DNA of 64,000 nucleotides, from NCBI RefSeq assembly GCF_000179775.1, contig NZ_AEEB01000004.1, positions 1 to 64,000 of the forward strand, written 5' to 3'. Under the pieces are notes generated by a model. The model saw nothing but the letters and a program-made list of their open reading frames with translations, ran no database searches and was not told the origin of the DNA. Of the stretch, positions 10,470 through 18,938 are shown piece after piece (the first letter of the stretch is position 1; each line of letters begins with the position of its first letter). Source of the stretch: Ahrensia sp. R2A130 (GTDB lineage Bacteria; Pseudomonadota; Alphaproteobacteria; Rhizobiales; Rhizobiaceae). The translations under genes were made by a program, and so were the position numbers.

Positions 10470-10979
10470 TCAGCTGTCTTTGAAGAGTGCGACTTTCAAA
10501 TCTTTGGCAGTGAACACAACCTCGCCGTCAGCCTTCACCAGACCATCGGCGATGCCGAGAACAAGACGACCACGGCGGACGTTGCGGAAATCGATTTCGT
10601 ACTCGACCAATTTTGTCTCCGGTGTGATCTGGCCGGTGAATTTCACTTCGCCGGTAGAGATGGCGCGGCCTTTGCCGGGCTCGCCCAGCCAACCGAGATA
10701 AAAGCCGGTGAGCTGCCACAGTGCGTCGAGGCCGAGGCAACCGGGCATGACCGGATCGCCTTCGAAATGACACGGGAAGAACCAGCGGTCCGGCGTGATG
10801 TCGTATTCAGCGCGGATGTGACCTTTGTCATGCTCGCCGCCGGATTCTGAAATCATGCGAATACGGTCGATCATCAACATCGGCGGCAGCGGCAATTGCG
10901 CGTTGCCGGGGCCGAACATGTCGCCGTGGCTGCAGGTGAGGATTTCCTCGTAGGTGTAGCTGGATTTCTGTTCCGCCAT
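10470..10979 (-). CDS. fabA: 3-hydroxydecanoyl-ACP dehydratase/isomerase
   Basis: Dehydrates 3-hydroxydecanoyl-ACP and isomerises the product, opening the unsaturated fatty-acid branch. The 169-residue length is typical. The active-site segment [20 protein letters not shown] near residue 70 shows the catalytic His and the downstream Asp. It is the first gene of fabA-fabB-fabI and is divergent from irr, a linkage conserved across Rhizobiales. Confidence 0.95.
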   Translation of the reverse strand: MAEQKSSYTYEEILTCSHGDMFGPGNAQLPLPPMLMIDRIRMISESGGEHDKGHIRAEYDITPDRWFFPCHFEGDPVMPGCLGLDALWQLTGFYLGWLGEPGKGRAISTGEVKFTGQITPETKLVEYEIDFRNVRRGRLVLGIADGLVKADGEVVFTAKDLKVALFKDS

Positions 10980-11170
10980 GGGGTTCGGCCTTGTTCGCTG
11001 TGGTCAGTGTCGCGTGGCTGTCACGCTTATAGCGCACGCAGATAAGGGTCAAATGGTCCAACTTGTAAGGACGACCTCAAAACTCTAGTCTAGTTCATTA
11101 CAGGAATATTATCGCAGCAGATGGTCGGCAAAATGGCCAAACCTTCGTTGTCGTGAGCAAGAGTATTTTT
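10980..11170. promoter_or_regulatory. Divergent fabA / irr promoter region with a dyad
   Basis: Both genes must be driven from this 191-base gap. It contains the dyad AACTCTAGTCTAGTT (11081-11095; arms AACT/AGTT plus internal matches), which could be an operator. Irr boxes (ICE) in Bradyrhizobium have TTTAGAA-like halves, which this does not clearly match, so assignment to Irr is only a guess. Confidence 0.35.
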
Positions 11171-11611
11171 ATGGATTCGACCATCGGTCACATTCACGCT
11201 GAAACCGGTTCTACCGATCTGACGCAGCGGCTGCGGGATGCAGGTTTGCGCCCGACACGCCAGCGCATGTCGCTTGGTGGATTACTGTTTTCAAAGGGCA
11301 ACCGCCACGTTTCTGCAGAAGCGCTGCATGAAGAAGCCGTGCTGGCCGATGTGCCTGTTTCTCTGGCCACCGTTTACAACACGCTGCACCAGTTTACCGA
11401 AGCCGGTTTGCTGCGCGCTGTGGCTGTGGAATCATCGAAAACCTATTTCGATACCAACACGTCGGACCATCATCATTTCTATATCGAAGATGAAAACCGC
11501 GTCGTGGATGTTCCCGCATCGCACATCAGCGTGACCGATCTACCGGAACCGCCTGAAGGCATGGAAATTGCCCGCGTGGATGTTATCGTGCGGTTGCGCT
11601 CGAAAGACTAA
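11171..11611 (+). CDS. irr: Irr, iron response regulator (Fur family)
   Basis: A Fur-fold transcription factor that in Rhizobiales controls haem synthesis and iron genes and is regulated by haem. The 146-residue protein has the winged-helix DNA-binding part (LRDAGLRPTRQRMSL; SLATVYNTLHQFTEAGLL) and the HHH haem/metal motif in SDHHHFYIED near residue 98. The start ATG is preceded by AAGAG at 7 bases; a GTG six codons upstream (11153) is an alternative. Gene context, divergent from fabA, is the usual one for irr and separates it from Fur, Zur and PerR. Confidence 0.92.
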   Translation: MDSTIGHIHAETGSTDLTQRLRDAGLRPTRQRMSLGGLLFSKGNRHVSAEALHEEAVLADVPVSLATVYNTLHQFTEAGLLRAVAVESSKTYFDTNTSDHHHFYIEDENRVVDVPASHISVTDLPEPPEGMEIARVDVIVRLRSKD

Positions 11612-11623
11612 GTTTCCTTAGTC
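11606..11623. terminator. Hairpin spanning two convergent stop codons
   Basis: GACTAAG-TTTC-CTTAGTC contains the stop codons of both irr and the facing SH3 gene. The stem is only 7 bp and has no T-tract, so it is a weak candidate for a shared terminator. Confidence 0.3.
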
Positions 11624-12256
11624 CTCGATAACTTCGTCTTTGTAAGTGCCCCAGAGCATTTCGCGACGCACCCACATGGAAACTGTGCGCGCCTTAACGC
11701 GGCACCAACTTTCCTCACATTCACGCACTGTTACCTGTAGGCCCGGCTGCAAACGCGCCACAGTGCTTGAGTTGCTAGATGCTTCTCGCTTGGCGTCGAA
11801 GAATGCAGCTTTCACGACCGGAGCTTTTGCAAGATCAGCGATTGAACGGCGACGTTCCCAAGGGGCAACCACAGCAGTACGGCGAGACGACAGCAGCGAA
11901 TGCAGCACCCAGCCGGTGGTGCCATCAGCATCGCGCACACGCCGCCAGCGGTCGAATTCCTGAATGATTTCCAGCGGCACGCCAGAGCGCTGAAAGCGCC
12001 ATGAGATTGAGTATTTACGCCCCGGGCCCACCCGCAGGTTTGCCGAACGTGCTTTCAGGCTAACGAAACGTGGCAGCGGCAGGCCAGTCTCACGGCCGGT
12101 TTTTGTAGACACTTCACGATCGACAGGCGATGCGGCATTGGCAGGATCACTTGCATGACCCAATGCGAGGCCAAGGATGATCGCGACCATGAAAAGTCCA
12201 TAGCGGGCGAGACGGACAAAAGGATTTGAACGATGGGAATGGGTAAAACTTGGCAT
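11618..12256 (-). CDS. Exported protein with two bacterial SH3-like domains
   Basis: A 212-residue protein with an N-terminal membrane or signal segment (about residues 20-42, ending near NAA). The first SH3-like domain is at about residues 64-124 (ANLRVGPGRKYSISWRF; GTTGWVLHSLLS). The second is at about residues 145-205 (LQPGLQVTVREC, SWCRVKA, MWVRREMLWG). SH3b domains bind peptidoglycan or act in envelope proteins; the target here is unknown. It converges on irr with a 6-base gap, a neighbourhood seen in other Rhizobiales. Confidence 0.8.
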   Translation of the reverse strand: MPSFTHSHRSNPFVRLARYGLFMVAIILGLALGHASDPANAASPVDREVSTKTGRETGLPLPRFVSLKARSANLRVGPGRKYSISWRFQRSGVPLEIIQEFDRWRRVRDADGTTGWVLHSLLSSRRTAVVAPWERRRSIADLAKAPVVKAAFFDAKREASSNSSTVARLQPGLQVTVRECEESWCRVKARTVSMWVRREMLWGTYKDEVIED

Positions 12257-12484
12257 GGAGCGCGGACTGGCCTCGATGGGGCAGTGCAGGGTAAAACGCC
12301 AAAGACGCCATTGCCTTGCACCACTGATTTGCAGGAACAGGCCGACTTGTCGGTGGCCTTACCACTTGGTTACTCTACCCTCGATAATTCGAGTTAATTT
12401 GTGCTTGAAAGGCATGGTAAACAAAGTGTTTCACGGTACAATTTTCAGCACTGTATTTTCACACCTACCCATTGCCATGCGGGC

Positions 12485-12513
12485 TTGTGGACATGGTTGT
12501 CATGCGTCCACAA
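12485..12513. promoter_or_regulatory. Perfect 8-bp dyad in the gap before the 2-hydroxyacid dehydrogenase
   Basis: TTGTGGAC and GTCCACAA are separated by 13 bases, about 42 bases before the next ATG. It could be an operator or a leader stem. The rest of the 298-base divergent gap (12257-12554) shows no gene; two promoters are expected there. Confidence 0.35.
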
Positions 12514-12554
12514 CGGCTTGACCGAAGCTTGAAATTCAGGCGACAAGGGCACCT

Positions 12555-13553
12555 ATGAGCACAACAAAACCCCGCGTTATCGTAACTCGCAAACTGCCAG
12601 ACGCGGTGGAAACGCGGATGCGTGAACTGTTCGATACACAGTTGAACATCGACGACACGCCAATGACGCGCGACCAACTCGCGGCCGCCATGGCAGATTG
12701 CGATGTTCTGGTGCCGACCGTTTCCGACGACATTGACGCCGATCTCATTGCAGGATCCGGCGATCGACTTCGCATGATCGCGAATTTTGGCAACGGCGTG
12801 GACAATATCGATGTGTCCGCAGCAGCAACCAAAAGCATAACTGTCACCAATACGCCCCGCGTGCTGACAGACGATACCGCCGATATGATTATGGCCATGA
12901 TGCTGGCCGTACCCCGCCGCCTTGTTGAAGGCGCGCAGGTTATGGCGCGCGATGAGGCTTGGCCCGGCTGGTCCCCCACATGGATGTTGGGCCGACGCGT
13001 TACCGGTAAGCGATTGGGCATTGTCGGCATGGGACGCATCGGTGCAGCTGTCGCCCGCCGCGCCAAGGCTTTCGGTCTGTCGATCCATTACCACAACCGC
13101 GAACGTGCTTTCACGCAGTTGGAAGACGAGCTGGAGGCCACCCATTGGGAAAGCCTCGACCAGATGTTGGCGCGGATGGATTTCATCTCCATCAACTGCC
13201 CGTCGACGCCTGCGACCTACCATCTGCTGTCAGAACGACGCCTCAAGCTGATGCCGCAAGACGCTATCATCGTAAACGCTGCGCGTGGTGATATTATCGA
13301 CGAAGAAGCGTTGGTTACAGCGCTAGAAGAAGACCGCCTTGGCGGTGCGGCGCTGGACGTGTTCGAAAACGAACCTTCCGTTTCTACCCGTATGCAAAAG
13401 CTCGCCCAAAGCGGGAAACTGGTGATGTTGCCCCACATGGGCTCCGCCACCGTGGAAGGCCGCAACGAAATGGGCGACAAGGTGCTGGTGAACATCCGCA
13501 CCTTCTTCGACGGCCACCGCCCGCCGGACCGCGTTTTACCGCCGCGCGGCTGA
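12555..13553 (+). CDS. D-isomer specific 2-hydroxyacid dehydrogenase (glyoxylate/hydroxypyruvate reductase type)
   Basis: A 332-residue NAD(P)-dependent oxidoreductase reducing 2-keto acids such as glyoxylate. The Rossmann motif GMGRIGAAVARRAKAFG lies near residue 158, the catalytic Arg in NAARGDIIDEEALV near residue 242, and the Glu/His pair in DVFENEPSV and LPHMGSATVEGR near residue 292. HYHNRE after the second strand, rather than an Asp, hints at NADP use, which is inference. An AAGG site precedes the ATG. It lies beside irr and the SH3 gene in a conserved block. Confidence 0.88.
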   Translation: MSTTKPRVIVTRKLPDAVETRMRELFDTQLNIDDTPMTRDQLAAAMADCDVLVPTVSDDIDADLIAGSGDRLRMIANFGNGVDNIDVSAAATKSITVTNTPRVLTDDTADMIMAMMLAVPRRLVEGAQVMARDEAWPGWSPTWMLGRRVTGKRLGIVGMGRIGAAVARRAKAFGLSIHYHNRERAFTQLEDELEATHWESLDQMLARMDFISINCPSTPATYHLLSERRLKLMPQDAIIVNAARGDIIDEEALVTALEEDRLGGAALDVFENEPSVSTRMQKLAQSGKLVMLPHMGSATVEGRNEMGDKVLVNIRTFFDGHRPPDRVLPPRG

Positions 13554-13557
13554 CAAC

Positions 13558-14322
13558 TTGTCCAAGGCTGCCGAAAACCGCCATTTCGAAGCCGGTGGCG
13601 ATAATTATGCCAAGCACCGACCGACCTACCCAATTGCAATAGCCCAGGCACTGGCCGCACTATGCGCGCGGACGGACAATGCTCTGGATGTAGGCTGTGG
13701 TACCGGCCAGCTTTCAGTTCTCCTCGCTTCGCAATTCACGCAGGTAACGGCGACCGATCCGAGCGAAGCGCAGATCGCCAATGCAACAGCGCATCCTAAC
13801 GTCACCTACAGAACAGAACCCGCCGAGCAGATGCGGTCGGCAGATGGTTCGGTCGATCTAGTCGTCGCCGCGCAAGCTGCCCATTGGTTCGATATCGACC
13901 GCTTCTACAAAGAAGCGCGCCGCGTTGCCCGGCCGGGCGGTGTCCTGGTGCTAGTCTCTTACGGTGTGCCGCAGCTCGACAACATCAATGATACGTTGTG
14001 CAACCGGTTCAAGCGCTTCTACTGGCAGGACGTCCATCACCATTGGCCACCGGGCCGCGAGCATGTGGAACAAGGTTATCGTAGCCTGCCCTTTCCCTTC
14101 GACGAACAAGCGCTTCCACCGCTGACCATTGAACGGCAGTGGTCATTTGCCGAGCTAGAGGGCTACATCCGCACATGGTCCGCCAGCAAACGTGCGATAG
14201 CTGCCGGTGAAACAGCGGTTTTGGAAGTCGGTCTGACGCATCTGAAATCACTGTGGGGCGACCCTGCAACGCAGCAGAACATCTCTTGGCCTATCGTCGG
14301 GCGAGTTGCCATTTTGGGGTGA
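13558..14322 (+). CDS. Class I SAM-dependent methyltransferase
   Basis: A 254-residue protein with motif I ALDVGCGTGQLSVLLA near residue 41, acidic TATDPSEAQIANA as motif II, and VDLVVAAQAAHWFDIDRFY as motif III/IV. This set matches the UbiE/Tmt1-like small-molecule methyltransferases; the substrate is unknown. It starts TTG four bases after the previous stop and has no clear ribosome site, so the start is uncertain; coupling to the dehydrogenase is likely. Confidence 0.78.
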   Translation: MSKAAENRHFEAGGDNYAKHRPTYPIAIAQALAALCARTDNALDVGCGTGQLSVLLASQFTQVTATDPSEAQIANATAHPNVTYRTEPAEQMRSADGSVDLVVAAQAAHWFDIDRFYKEARRVARPGGVLVLVSYGVPQLDNINDTLCNRFKRFYWQDVHHHWPPGREHVEQGYRSLPFPFDEQALPPLTIERQWSFAELEGYIRTWSASKRAIAAGETAVLEVGLTHLKSLWGDPATQQNISWPIVGRVAILG

Positions 14323-14452
14323 TTTGCCCACCAGCGGCGATTTTAGCGAAAAACGTTCCAATAGAAACGGTAAGGCTGGATTCCTGCGCCTCATCTCGGC
14401 GGCGGCTGATCGGCTATGATGCAAGTAATATAACGCAAATTTGGGACCGATC

Positions 14453-15382
14453 ATGTTCAACAAGACATTCGCAGCTCTCCTCGTCGCTTCGGCGATCACC
14501 CTTCCCTCGCAGGCCTTTGCAGCCAGTCAGCCTCTCGTCGATGTCGATTGGCTGAGCGCCAACAAGGACAATGTCGACATCATCGACGTGCGCTCCAAAA
14601 TCGGCCTTCAGGATGGTCAGGGTTACGCTATTGGTCACATCCCCGGTGCCGTTCAGGCAGACTACCTGAAAGCCGGATGGCGCACTTCGCGCGACGGTAT
14701 TGTCGGCTTGCTACCGGAAACCGCAGCTCTGGAAACGCTGCTCAGCGGGTTGGGTGTGAAAAATTCCGACCACGTTGTGCTGGTTTCCGCCGGTAACAAC
14801 GCGACCGATTTTGGCTCCGCAGCTCGCGTTTACTGGACACTGAAACAGCTCGGCCACGAGAAAGTATCGATTCTGGAAGGCGGGCAGAAGGCGTGGGAAG
14901 CGGCTGGCAAGCCACTGTCGACTGAAGCACCAACGCCGGAAGATGCTACCTACACAGCAAGTGCCGACGCTAAACTTGTCGTGTCGCTGGAAGAGGTGAA
15001 AGCGGCCTACACATCTGACAAGTTTCAGGTCGTTGACGGACGCCCTCTGCCGCAGTTCGAGGGTGATGCCAAACACCCTAAAGCTGCCCGCGCAGGCCGC
15101 ATTCCGCAGTCGACTAACCTCGACAACCACACATTCTTCAAGGACGGTTCGGCTTCGTTGCTCGACAAGGCGCAGCTAACAAAAATCGCGGGCAATGTGT
15201 CCGATGACAAGCCCGTCATCTCCTACTGCAACACCGGCCACTGGGCTTCGACGAACTGGTTCGTGCTGACCCAGGTTCTTGGCAAGAAGAACGTGCGCGT
15301 CTATGACGGGTCCATGGTGGAATGGAGCGCACGTCCAGAACTGCCAGTAGCGCTTGGTGTCTCCAAAACCGCAACGCAGTAG
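14453..15382 (+). CDS. Periplasmic sulfurtransferase with two rhodanese domains
   Basis: A 309-residue protein with a Sec signal peptide (MFNKTFAALLVASAITLPS, cleavage after QAFA). The first rhodanese domain (VDIIDVRSKIG...GHIPGA) lacks the catalytic Cys. The second has it in SYCNTGHWASTNWF near residue 262. This is the usual layout of thiosulfate or mercaptopyruvate sulfurtransferases; the exported location suggests periplasmic thiosulfate chemistry, but the donor is not identifiable. The ATG is chosen because the signal peptide begins there. Confidence 0.88.
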   Translation: MFNKTFAALLVASAITLPSQAFAASQPLVDVDWLSANKDNVDIIDVRSKIGLQDGQGYAIGHIPGAVQADYLKAGWRTSRDGIVGLLPETAALETLLSGLGVKNSDHVVLVSAGNNATDFGSAARVYWTLKQLGHEKVSILEGGQKAWEAAGKPLSTEAPTPEDATYTASADAKLVVSLEEVKAAYTSDKFQVVDGRPLPQFEGDAKHPKAARAGRIPQSTNLDNHTFFKDGSASLLDKAQLTKIAGNVSDDKPVISYCNTGHWASTNWFVLTQVLGKKNVRVYDGSMVEWSARPELPVALGVSKTATQ

Positions 15383-15674
15383 TCGCGCAACATCCGAATA
15401 ACGCAACTCGCCTTAAACTGCGGGTTGAGCGACAAAGCGCTGGTAACAGCAATATCTTTTTCAACGGCCACCAGCCGTAATGCTGCGTGTTACCGCGCGT
15501 AAATTTGAGGGCGGAACTCAATCTTCCGCCTTGAAAACACCTTAAATCGAACGACTTGCGACCATGTTCCAACGGAACAAGGAGCGCTCGCACACGTTGA
15601 TGCGAGCCGGTGGGTGATGACATCGGGTTTTTGACCGACATATGTCGGCTCATACCAACCGAAGGTATTTTGCT
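15383..15674. other. Non-coding gap before the OmpA-like gene
   Basis: A 292-base gap with no convincing gene. It must hold the promoter of the OmpA-like gene and probably the end of the rhodanese transcript; no clear terminator hairpin was seen. GAAGG at 15660-15664 is the ribosome site that decides the downstream start. Confidence 0.5.
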
Positions 15675-17378
15675 ATGAAGACCAAGGGTCTCCTCCTCGC
15701 CACATCCCTCATTTTAGCCGGTGGCACAGTGCTGCCTGCTCATGCCAACGAGCCACTGCTGCTCGCGCAGGCCACGACGGAACAAGCCGTAGATTGCGCA
15801 GCAGAACCCACGGCAGAAGGTTGCGCAGCAGCCGAACCCGAAGCTGCACCAGCGCCCGAACCAGCTCCTGCCCCGGAACCCGCACCTGAAACTGCGCCCG
15901 AGCCTGCTCCTGAAGCTCAACCGGAAGTGGAAGCAGCACCAGAGCCTGCACCAGCTCCTGCCGCAGAAGAAGCTCCGGCACCAGCTCCTGAGGCCGCGCC
16001 GGTAGAAGAGCCAAAAGCAGAAGCCGAACCGGCACCAGCGCCAACGGAACAGCCTGCGGCTGAAACTGACGCTGAACCGAAGGCAGAAGAGGCCGCACCA
16101 GCTGCTGAAACAGCTGCAGAACCAAAAGCCGAAGAAGCTGCCCCCGCCGCAGAAGCTGCACCGGAACCGAAGGCGGAAGAAGCTGCACCTGCTGCTGAAA
16201 CAGCAGCAGAACCGGAAGCCAAGCCGGAGGCTGAAACCACCGAAGCACCCGCCGCATCAACGGAAACCGAAGCACCGGCTGCAACAACTGAAGCGCCCGC
16301 AGCACCGGCGACACAGGACAATGCGGCCACCGCAGAACCTGCCGCCCCTGCCGTTGATCCTGAATCACCAACGGCTGCGGCTCCCATTGTGGAATCTGCT
16401 GAACAAACCGAAGCGCAACGCGCGGTTGCCGCCGAAGCCGAACGTCAGCGCCGCAAGGCGAAAAAGAAAAACCGTCGTGAACTCATCGGTGTCGGCGCTG
16501 CCGGTCTTGCCGTGGGCGCCATCATCGGTGGCGCGCTGGGCGGCAAGGTGATCGAAGATGAAGGCGACCGTTTTGTTGTGGAACGTGACGGCCAGCTTTT
16601 CGTCCGCAAGGATGAAAACGCTCTGCTGCGCCGCGATGGCACGGAGATCATTTCCGAGGAACTCGCTCAAGGTCGCCAACGCACTACGGCGATCAAACCC
16701 AACGGCGTCGAAGTCGTCACCCTGCGTGATAGCGATGGCTACATCCTGAAACGCACCCGCCGCTTTCCCAATGGCGACGAGGTCGTGCTGATCGACAATC
16801 AAGACATCGAAGCCGCACCCCAGCGCCGCGTCATCGTGCTCGACCCGTTCACGCCGCAGATTTCCGATGATCTATATGTGGTGGAACAGGACCGCGCAGA
16901 TAGCGATGCCTACCGCACCGCCATCGAAGCGGAGCCGGTGGAAGAGGCGGAACGCGCCTATTCCTTGCGCGAAGTGCGCGACAACCAGCGCCTACGCGCA
17001 AAGGTGCGTCGCATCGACCTGAACGCCATCAACTTCAACACCGGTTCGGCGTCGGTAACACCATCGCAGGTGGACAAGCTGGAAGAGCTGGGCATCGCGC
17101 TTGAGCGTCACATTAAGGCCAATCCACGTGCCGTCTTCCTTATGGAAGGCCACACCGATGCGGTGGGTTCGGACGTGTCCAATCTTACGCTCTCAGACCG
17201 TCGTGCAGAAACTGTTGCTCGCATTCTCATCGAGAACTTTGCGGTGCCAGCTGAGAACATCGTCACGCAAGGCTATGGCGAAAGCGATCTTAAGGTTCGC
17301 ACAGAAGCGGCAAACGCCGACAACCGACGCGTCACAGTTCGCAACATCACCAGCCTGTTGCAAACCGCCTCCAACTAA
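15675..17378 (+). CDS. OmpA-family outer membrane protein with a long Ala/Pro/Glu segment
   Basis: A 567-residue protein. A signal peptide ends near AHA (residue 25). About residues 35-245 are almost only Ala, Pro, Glu, Thr and Lys, including several AEPKAEEAAPAAE units. A basic patch RRKAKKKNRRE near residue 259 follows, then a glycine-zipper segment (GAAGLAVGAIIGGALGGKV, about 273-291), and an OmpA C-terminal domain at about 445-560 (FNTGSASVTPSQ; GHTDAVGSDVSNLTLSDRRA; GYGESDL). OmpA-like domains bind peptidoglycan non-covalently; the low-complexity part probably spans the periplasm. An upstream in-frame ATG at 15642 is rejected because GAAGG precedes the chosen ATG and the signal peptide starts there. 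Confidence 0.85.
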   Translation: MKTKGLLLATSLILAGGTVLPAHANEPLLLAQATTEQAVDCAAEPTAEGCAAAEPEAAPAPEPAPAPEPAPETAPEPAPEAQPEVEAAPEPAPAPAAEEAPAPAPEAAPVEEPKAEAEPAPAPTEQPAAETDAEPKAEEAAPAAETAAEPKAEEAAPAAEAAPEPKAEEAAPAAETAAEPEAKPEAETTEAPAASTETEAPAATTEAPAAPATQDNAATAEPAAPAVDPESPTAAAPIVESAEQTEAQRAVAAEAERQRRKAKKKNRRELIGVGAAGLAVGAIIGGALGGKVIEDEGDRFVVERDGQLFVRKDENALLRRDGTEIISEELAQGRQRTTAIKPNGVEVVTLRDSDGYILKRTRRFPNGDEVVLIDNQDIEAAPQRRVIVLDPFTPQISDDLYVVEQDRADSDAYRTAIEAEPVEEAERAYSLREVRDNQRLRAKVRRIDLNAINFNTGSASVTPSQVDKLEELGIALERHIKANPRAVFLMEGHTDAVGSDVSNLTLSDRRAETVARILIENFAVPAENIVTQGYGESDLKVRTEAANADNRRVTVRNITSLLQTASN

Positions 17379-17398
17379 ACGGCGCTGAATACAAAAAA

Positions 17399-17435
17399 GG
17401 GGCGGTGGACCATCTGGTCCACCGCCCCTTTTTTT
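17399..17435. terminator. Strong rho-independent terminator, probably bidirectional
   Basis: A perfect 13-bp stem GGGGCGGTGGACC / GGTCCACCGCCCC with loop ATCT, followed by seven T and preceded by six A. It sits between the OmpA-like gene and acuI, which converge, and can serve both. Confidence 0.95.
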
Positions 17436-17452
17436 GTTAGATTTACCGACCG

Positions 17453-18439
17453 CTACATCATCGCGACGACGCGGCCACGGATCTTGCCTTCAACGATATC
17501 CGACGCTGCGCCGATGAGATCATCGAAGCCGATTTCTGTTGTCAGGCTTTCCAGCTTGCCCATGTCCAAATCGGTGGCCAGACGTGACCATGCCATTTCG
17601 CGAATGGCTTTCGGGGCCTGCACGGAATCAACGCCCAGCAGTGATACACCGCGCAGGATGAACGGCATCACGGTGGCGGGCAGATCGAAACCCTGCGCCA
17701 GGCCACAAGCGGCAATCGCGCCGCCATATTTCGTTTGACCCAAGACGTTGGCAAGCGTGTGCGACCCAACGGCATCGACGCCGCCGGCCCACCGTTCTTT
17801 ACCCATGGGGCGACCCGGTTCGGAAAGCTCGTTGCGGTCGATGATTTCGGCTGCGCCCAACTCTTTCAGGAACGCTTCTTCATCGGTGCGGCCGGTGGAG
17901 GCGATGACGTGGTAGCCGAGTTTCGACAGGATAGAGATGGCCACGGAACCAACGCCGCCATTTGCACCGGTAACGATAACGGGACCACGATCCGGCGTGA
18001 TCTGGTGGCTTTCCAGCGCCATGACGCAGAGCATCGCGGTGTAACCCGCCGTACCAATGGACATGGCCTGCTTAGCGGAAATGCCGTCGGGACGTTTGAT
18101 GAGCCAGTCGCCATTCACGCGGGCACGTTCCGCATAAGCGCCCCAATGGGTTTCGCCGACGCCCCAGCCGTTGAGAATGACATCGTCACCTTCGGCAAAA
18201 TTCGGGTTGCTGCTTTCCAGCACCTTGCCCGCAAAATCGATGCCCGGGACCATCGGCCAATGACGCACGACAGGGGACTTACCGGTGATCGCGAGACCGT
18301 CCTTATAGTTTACCGTGGTGGCTTCAACTGCGACGGTGACGTCACCTTCCATCATGTCGTCGGTAGAGATTTCTGTCATCTCAACGGACTGTTTTTTGTC
18401 CTCGTCGCGGGAGATCAGAACGGCTTTGAAGTTGGACAT
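17453..18439 (-). CDS. acuI: MDR family acryloyl-CoA reductase-type oxidoreductase
   Basis: A 328-residue zinc-independent medium-chain dehydrogenase of the AcuI/YhdH group, which reduces acryloyl-CoA to propionyl-CoA with NADPH and detoxifies acrylate. Family blocks: VNYKDGLAITGKSPVVR near residue 44, the PGIDFAG segment, VTGANGGVGSVAISIL near residue 157 for the cofactor, and IAACGLAQGFDLPATVMPFI near residue 247. It starts 19 bases after lspA and is likely the last gene of that operon. Confidence 0.88.
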   Translation of the reverse strand: MSNFKAVLISRDEDKKQSVEMTEISTDDMMEGDVTVAVEATTVNYKDGLAITGKSPVVRHWPMVPGIDFAGKVLESSNPNFAEGDDVILNGWGVGETHWGAYAERARVNGDWLIKRPDGISAKQAMSIGTAGYTAMLCVMALESHQITPDRGPVIVTGANGGVGSVAISILSKLGYHVIASTGRTDEEAFLKELGAAEIIDRNELSEPGRPMGKERWAGGVDAVGSHTLANVLGQTKYGGAIAACGLAQGFDLPATVMPFILRGVSLLGVDSVQAPKAIREMAWSRLATDLDMGKLESLTTEIGFDDLIGAASDIVEGKIRGRVVAMM

Positions 18440-18458
18440 TTATGTCTCCCGAAAGGGG

Positions 18459-18938
18459 TTAAGATTTGGGTGCGGAAGCGCGGTTGCGCCGCCAGTTCAG
18501 GAATTCCTGCAGAATGATCGCAATCGCGCCGCAGGTGATATAGCTGTCCGCCACATTGAACACGGCGAAGGCCCAACTATCGGTGTGGACGAGGAAAAAA
18601 TCCACCACGTAACCGAGGTTGGCACGGTCGATGAGGTTGCCGATGGCACCGGCCATTACAAGCGCAAAACCCAGATGGGCGAAGTAGTCCTGCTTGGCGG
18701 TTTGCCGCCACAGCCAGCCCATGAAAATGATGATGACGACGGATAGCAGCACCAGAAACATGGGGCCGAAACTGTCCAGCATTGAAAACGCTATACCAGT
18801 ATTGTGGGTGCGGTAGAGCGAGAAGAACGGAAAAACTTCCACCACTTCCTGAAATGGCAGCGTGCGCTCCACCCAGGTTTTGGACAGCTGGTCGATCGCG
18901 GCAAGGATGGCGATAAAGATGAAATGGCGCGGCTTCAT
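18459..18938 (-). CDS. lspA: Lipoprotein signal peptidase (signal peptidase II)
   Basis: Cleaves the signal peptide of diacylglyceryl-modified prolipoproteins in the inner membrane. The 159-residue protein has four membrane segments. The two catalytic Asp are in GNLIDRANLGYVVDFF near residue 113 and FNVADSYITCG near residue 129. It overlaps the upstream RNA methyltransferase by ATGA, placing it third in a minus-strand operon of two RNA methyltransferases, lspA and acuI. Confidence 0.95.
   Translation of the reverse strand: MKPRHFIFIAILAAIDQLSKTWVERTLPFQEVVEVFPFFSLYRTHNTGIAFSMLDSFGPMFLVLLSVVIIIFMGWLWRQTAKQDYFAHLGFALVMAGAIGNLIDRANLGYVVDFFLVHTDSWAFAVFNVADSYITCGAIAIILQEFLNWRRNRASAPKS

Noticed and set aside
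11081-11095. Dyad as a firm Irr (ICE) operator
   Set aside because: The halves do not match the TTTAGAA-like consensus well enough; kept only as a low-confidence regulatory candidate.
15709-16387. Leu/Gln-rich and Ala/Ser-rich open frames opposite the OmpA-like gene
   Set aside because: They are mirror translations of the Ala/Pro/Glu low-complexity DNA and have no independent support.
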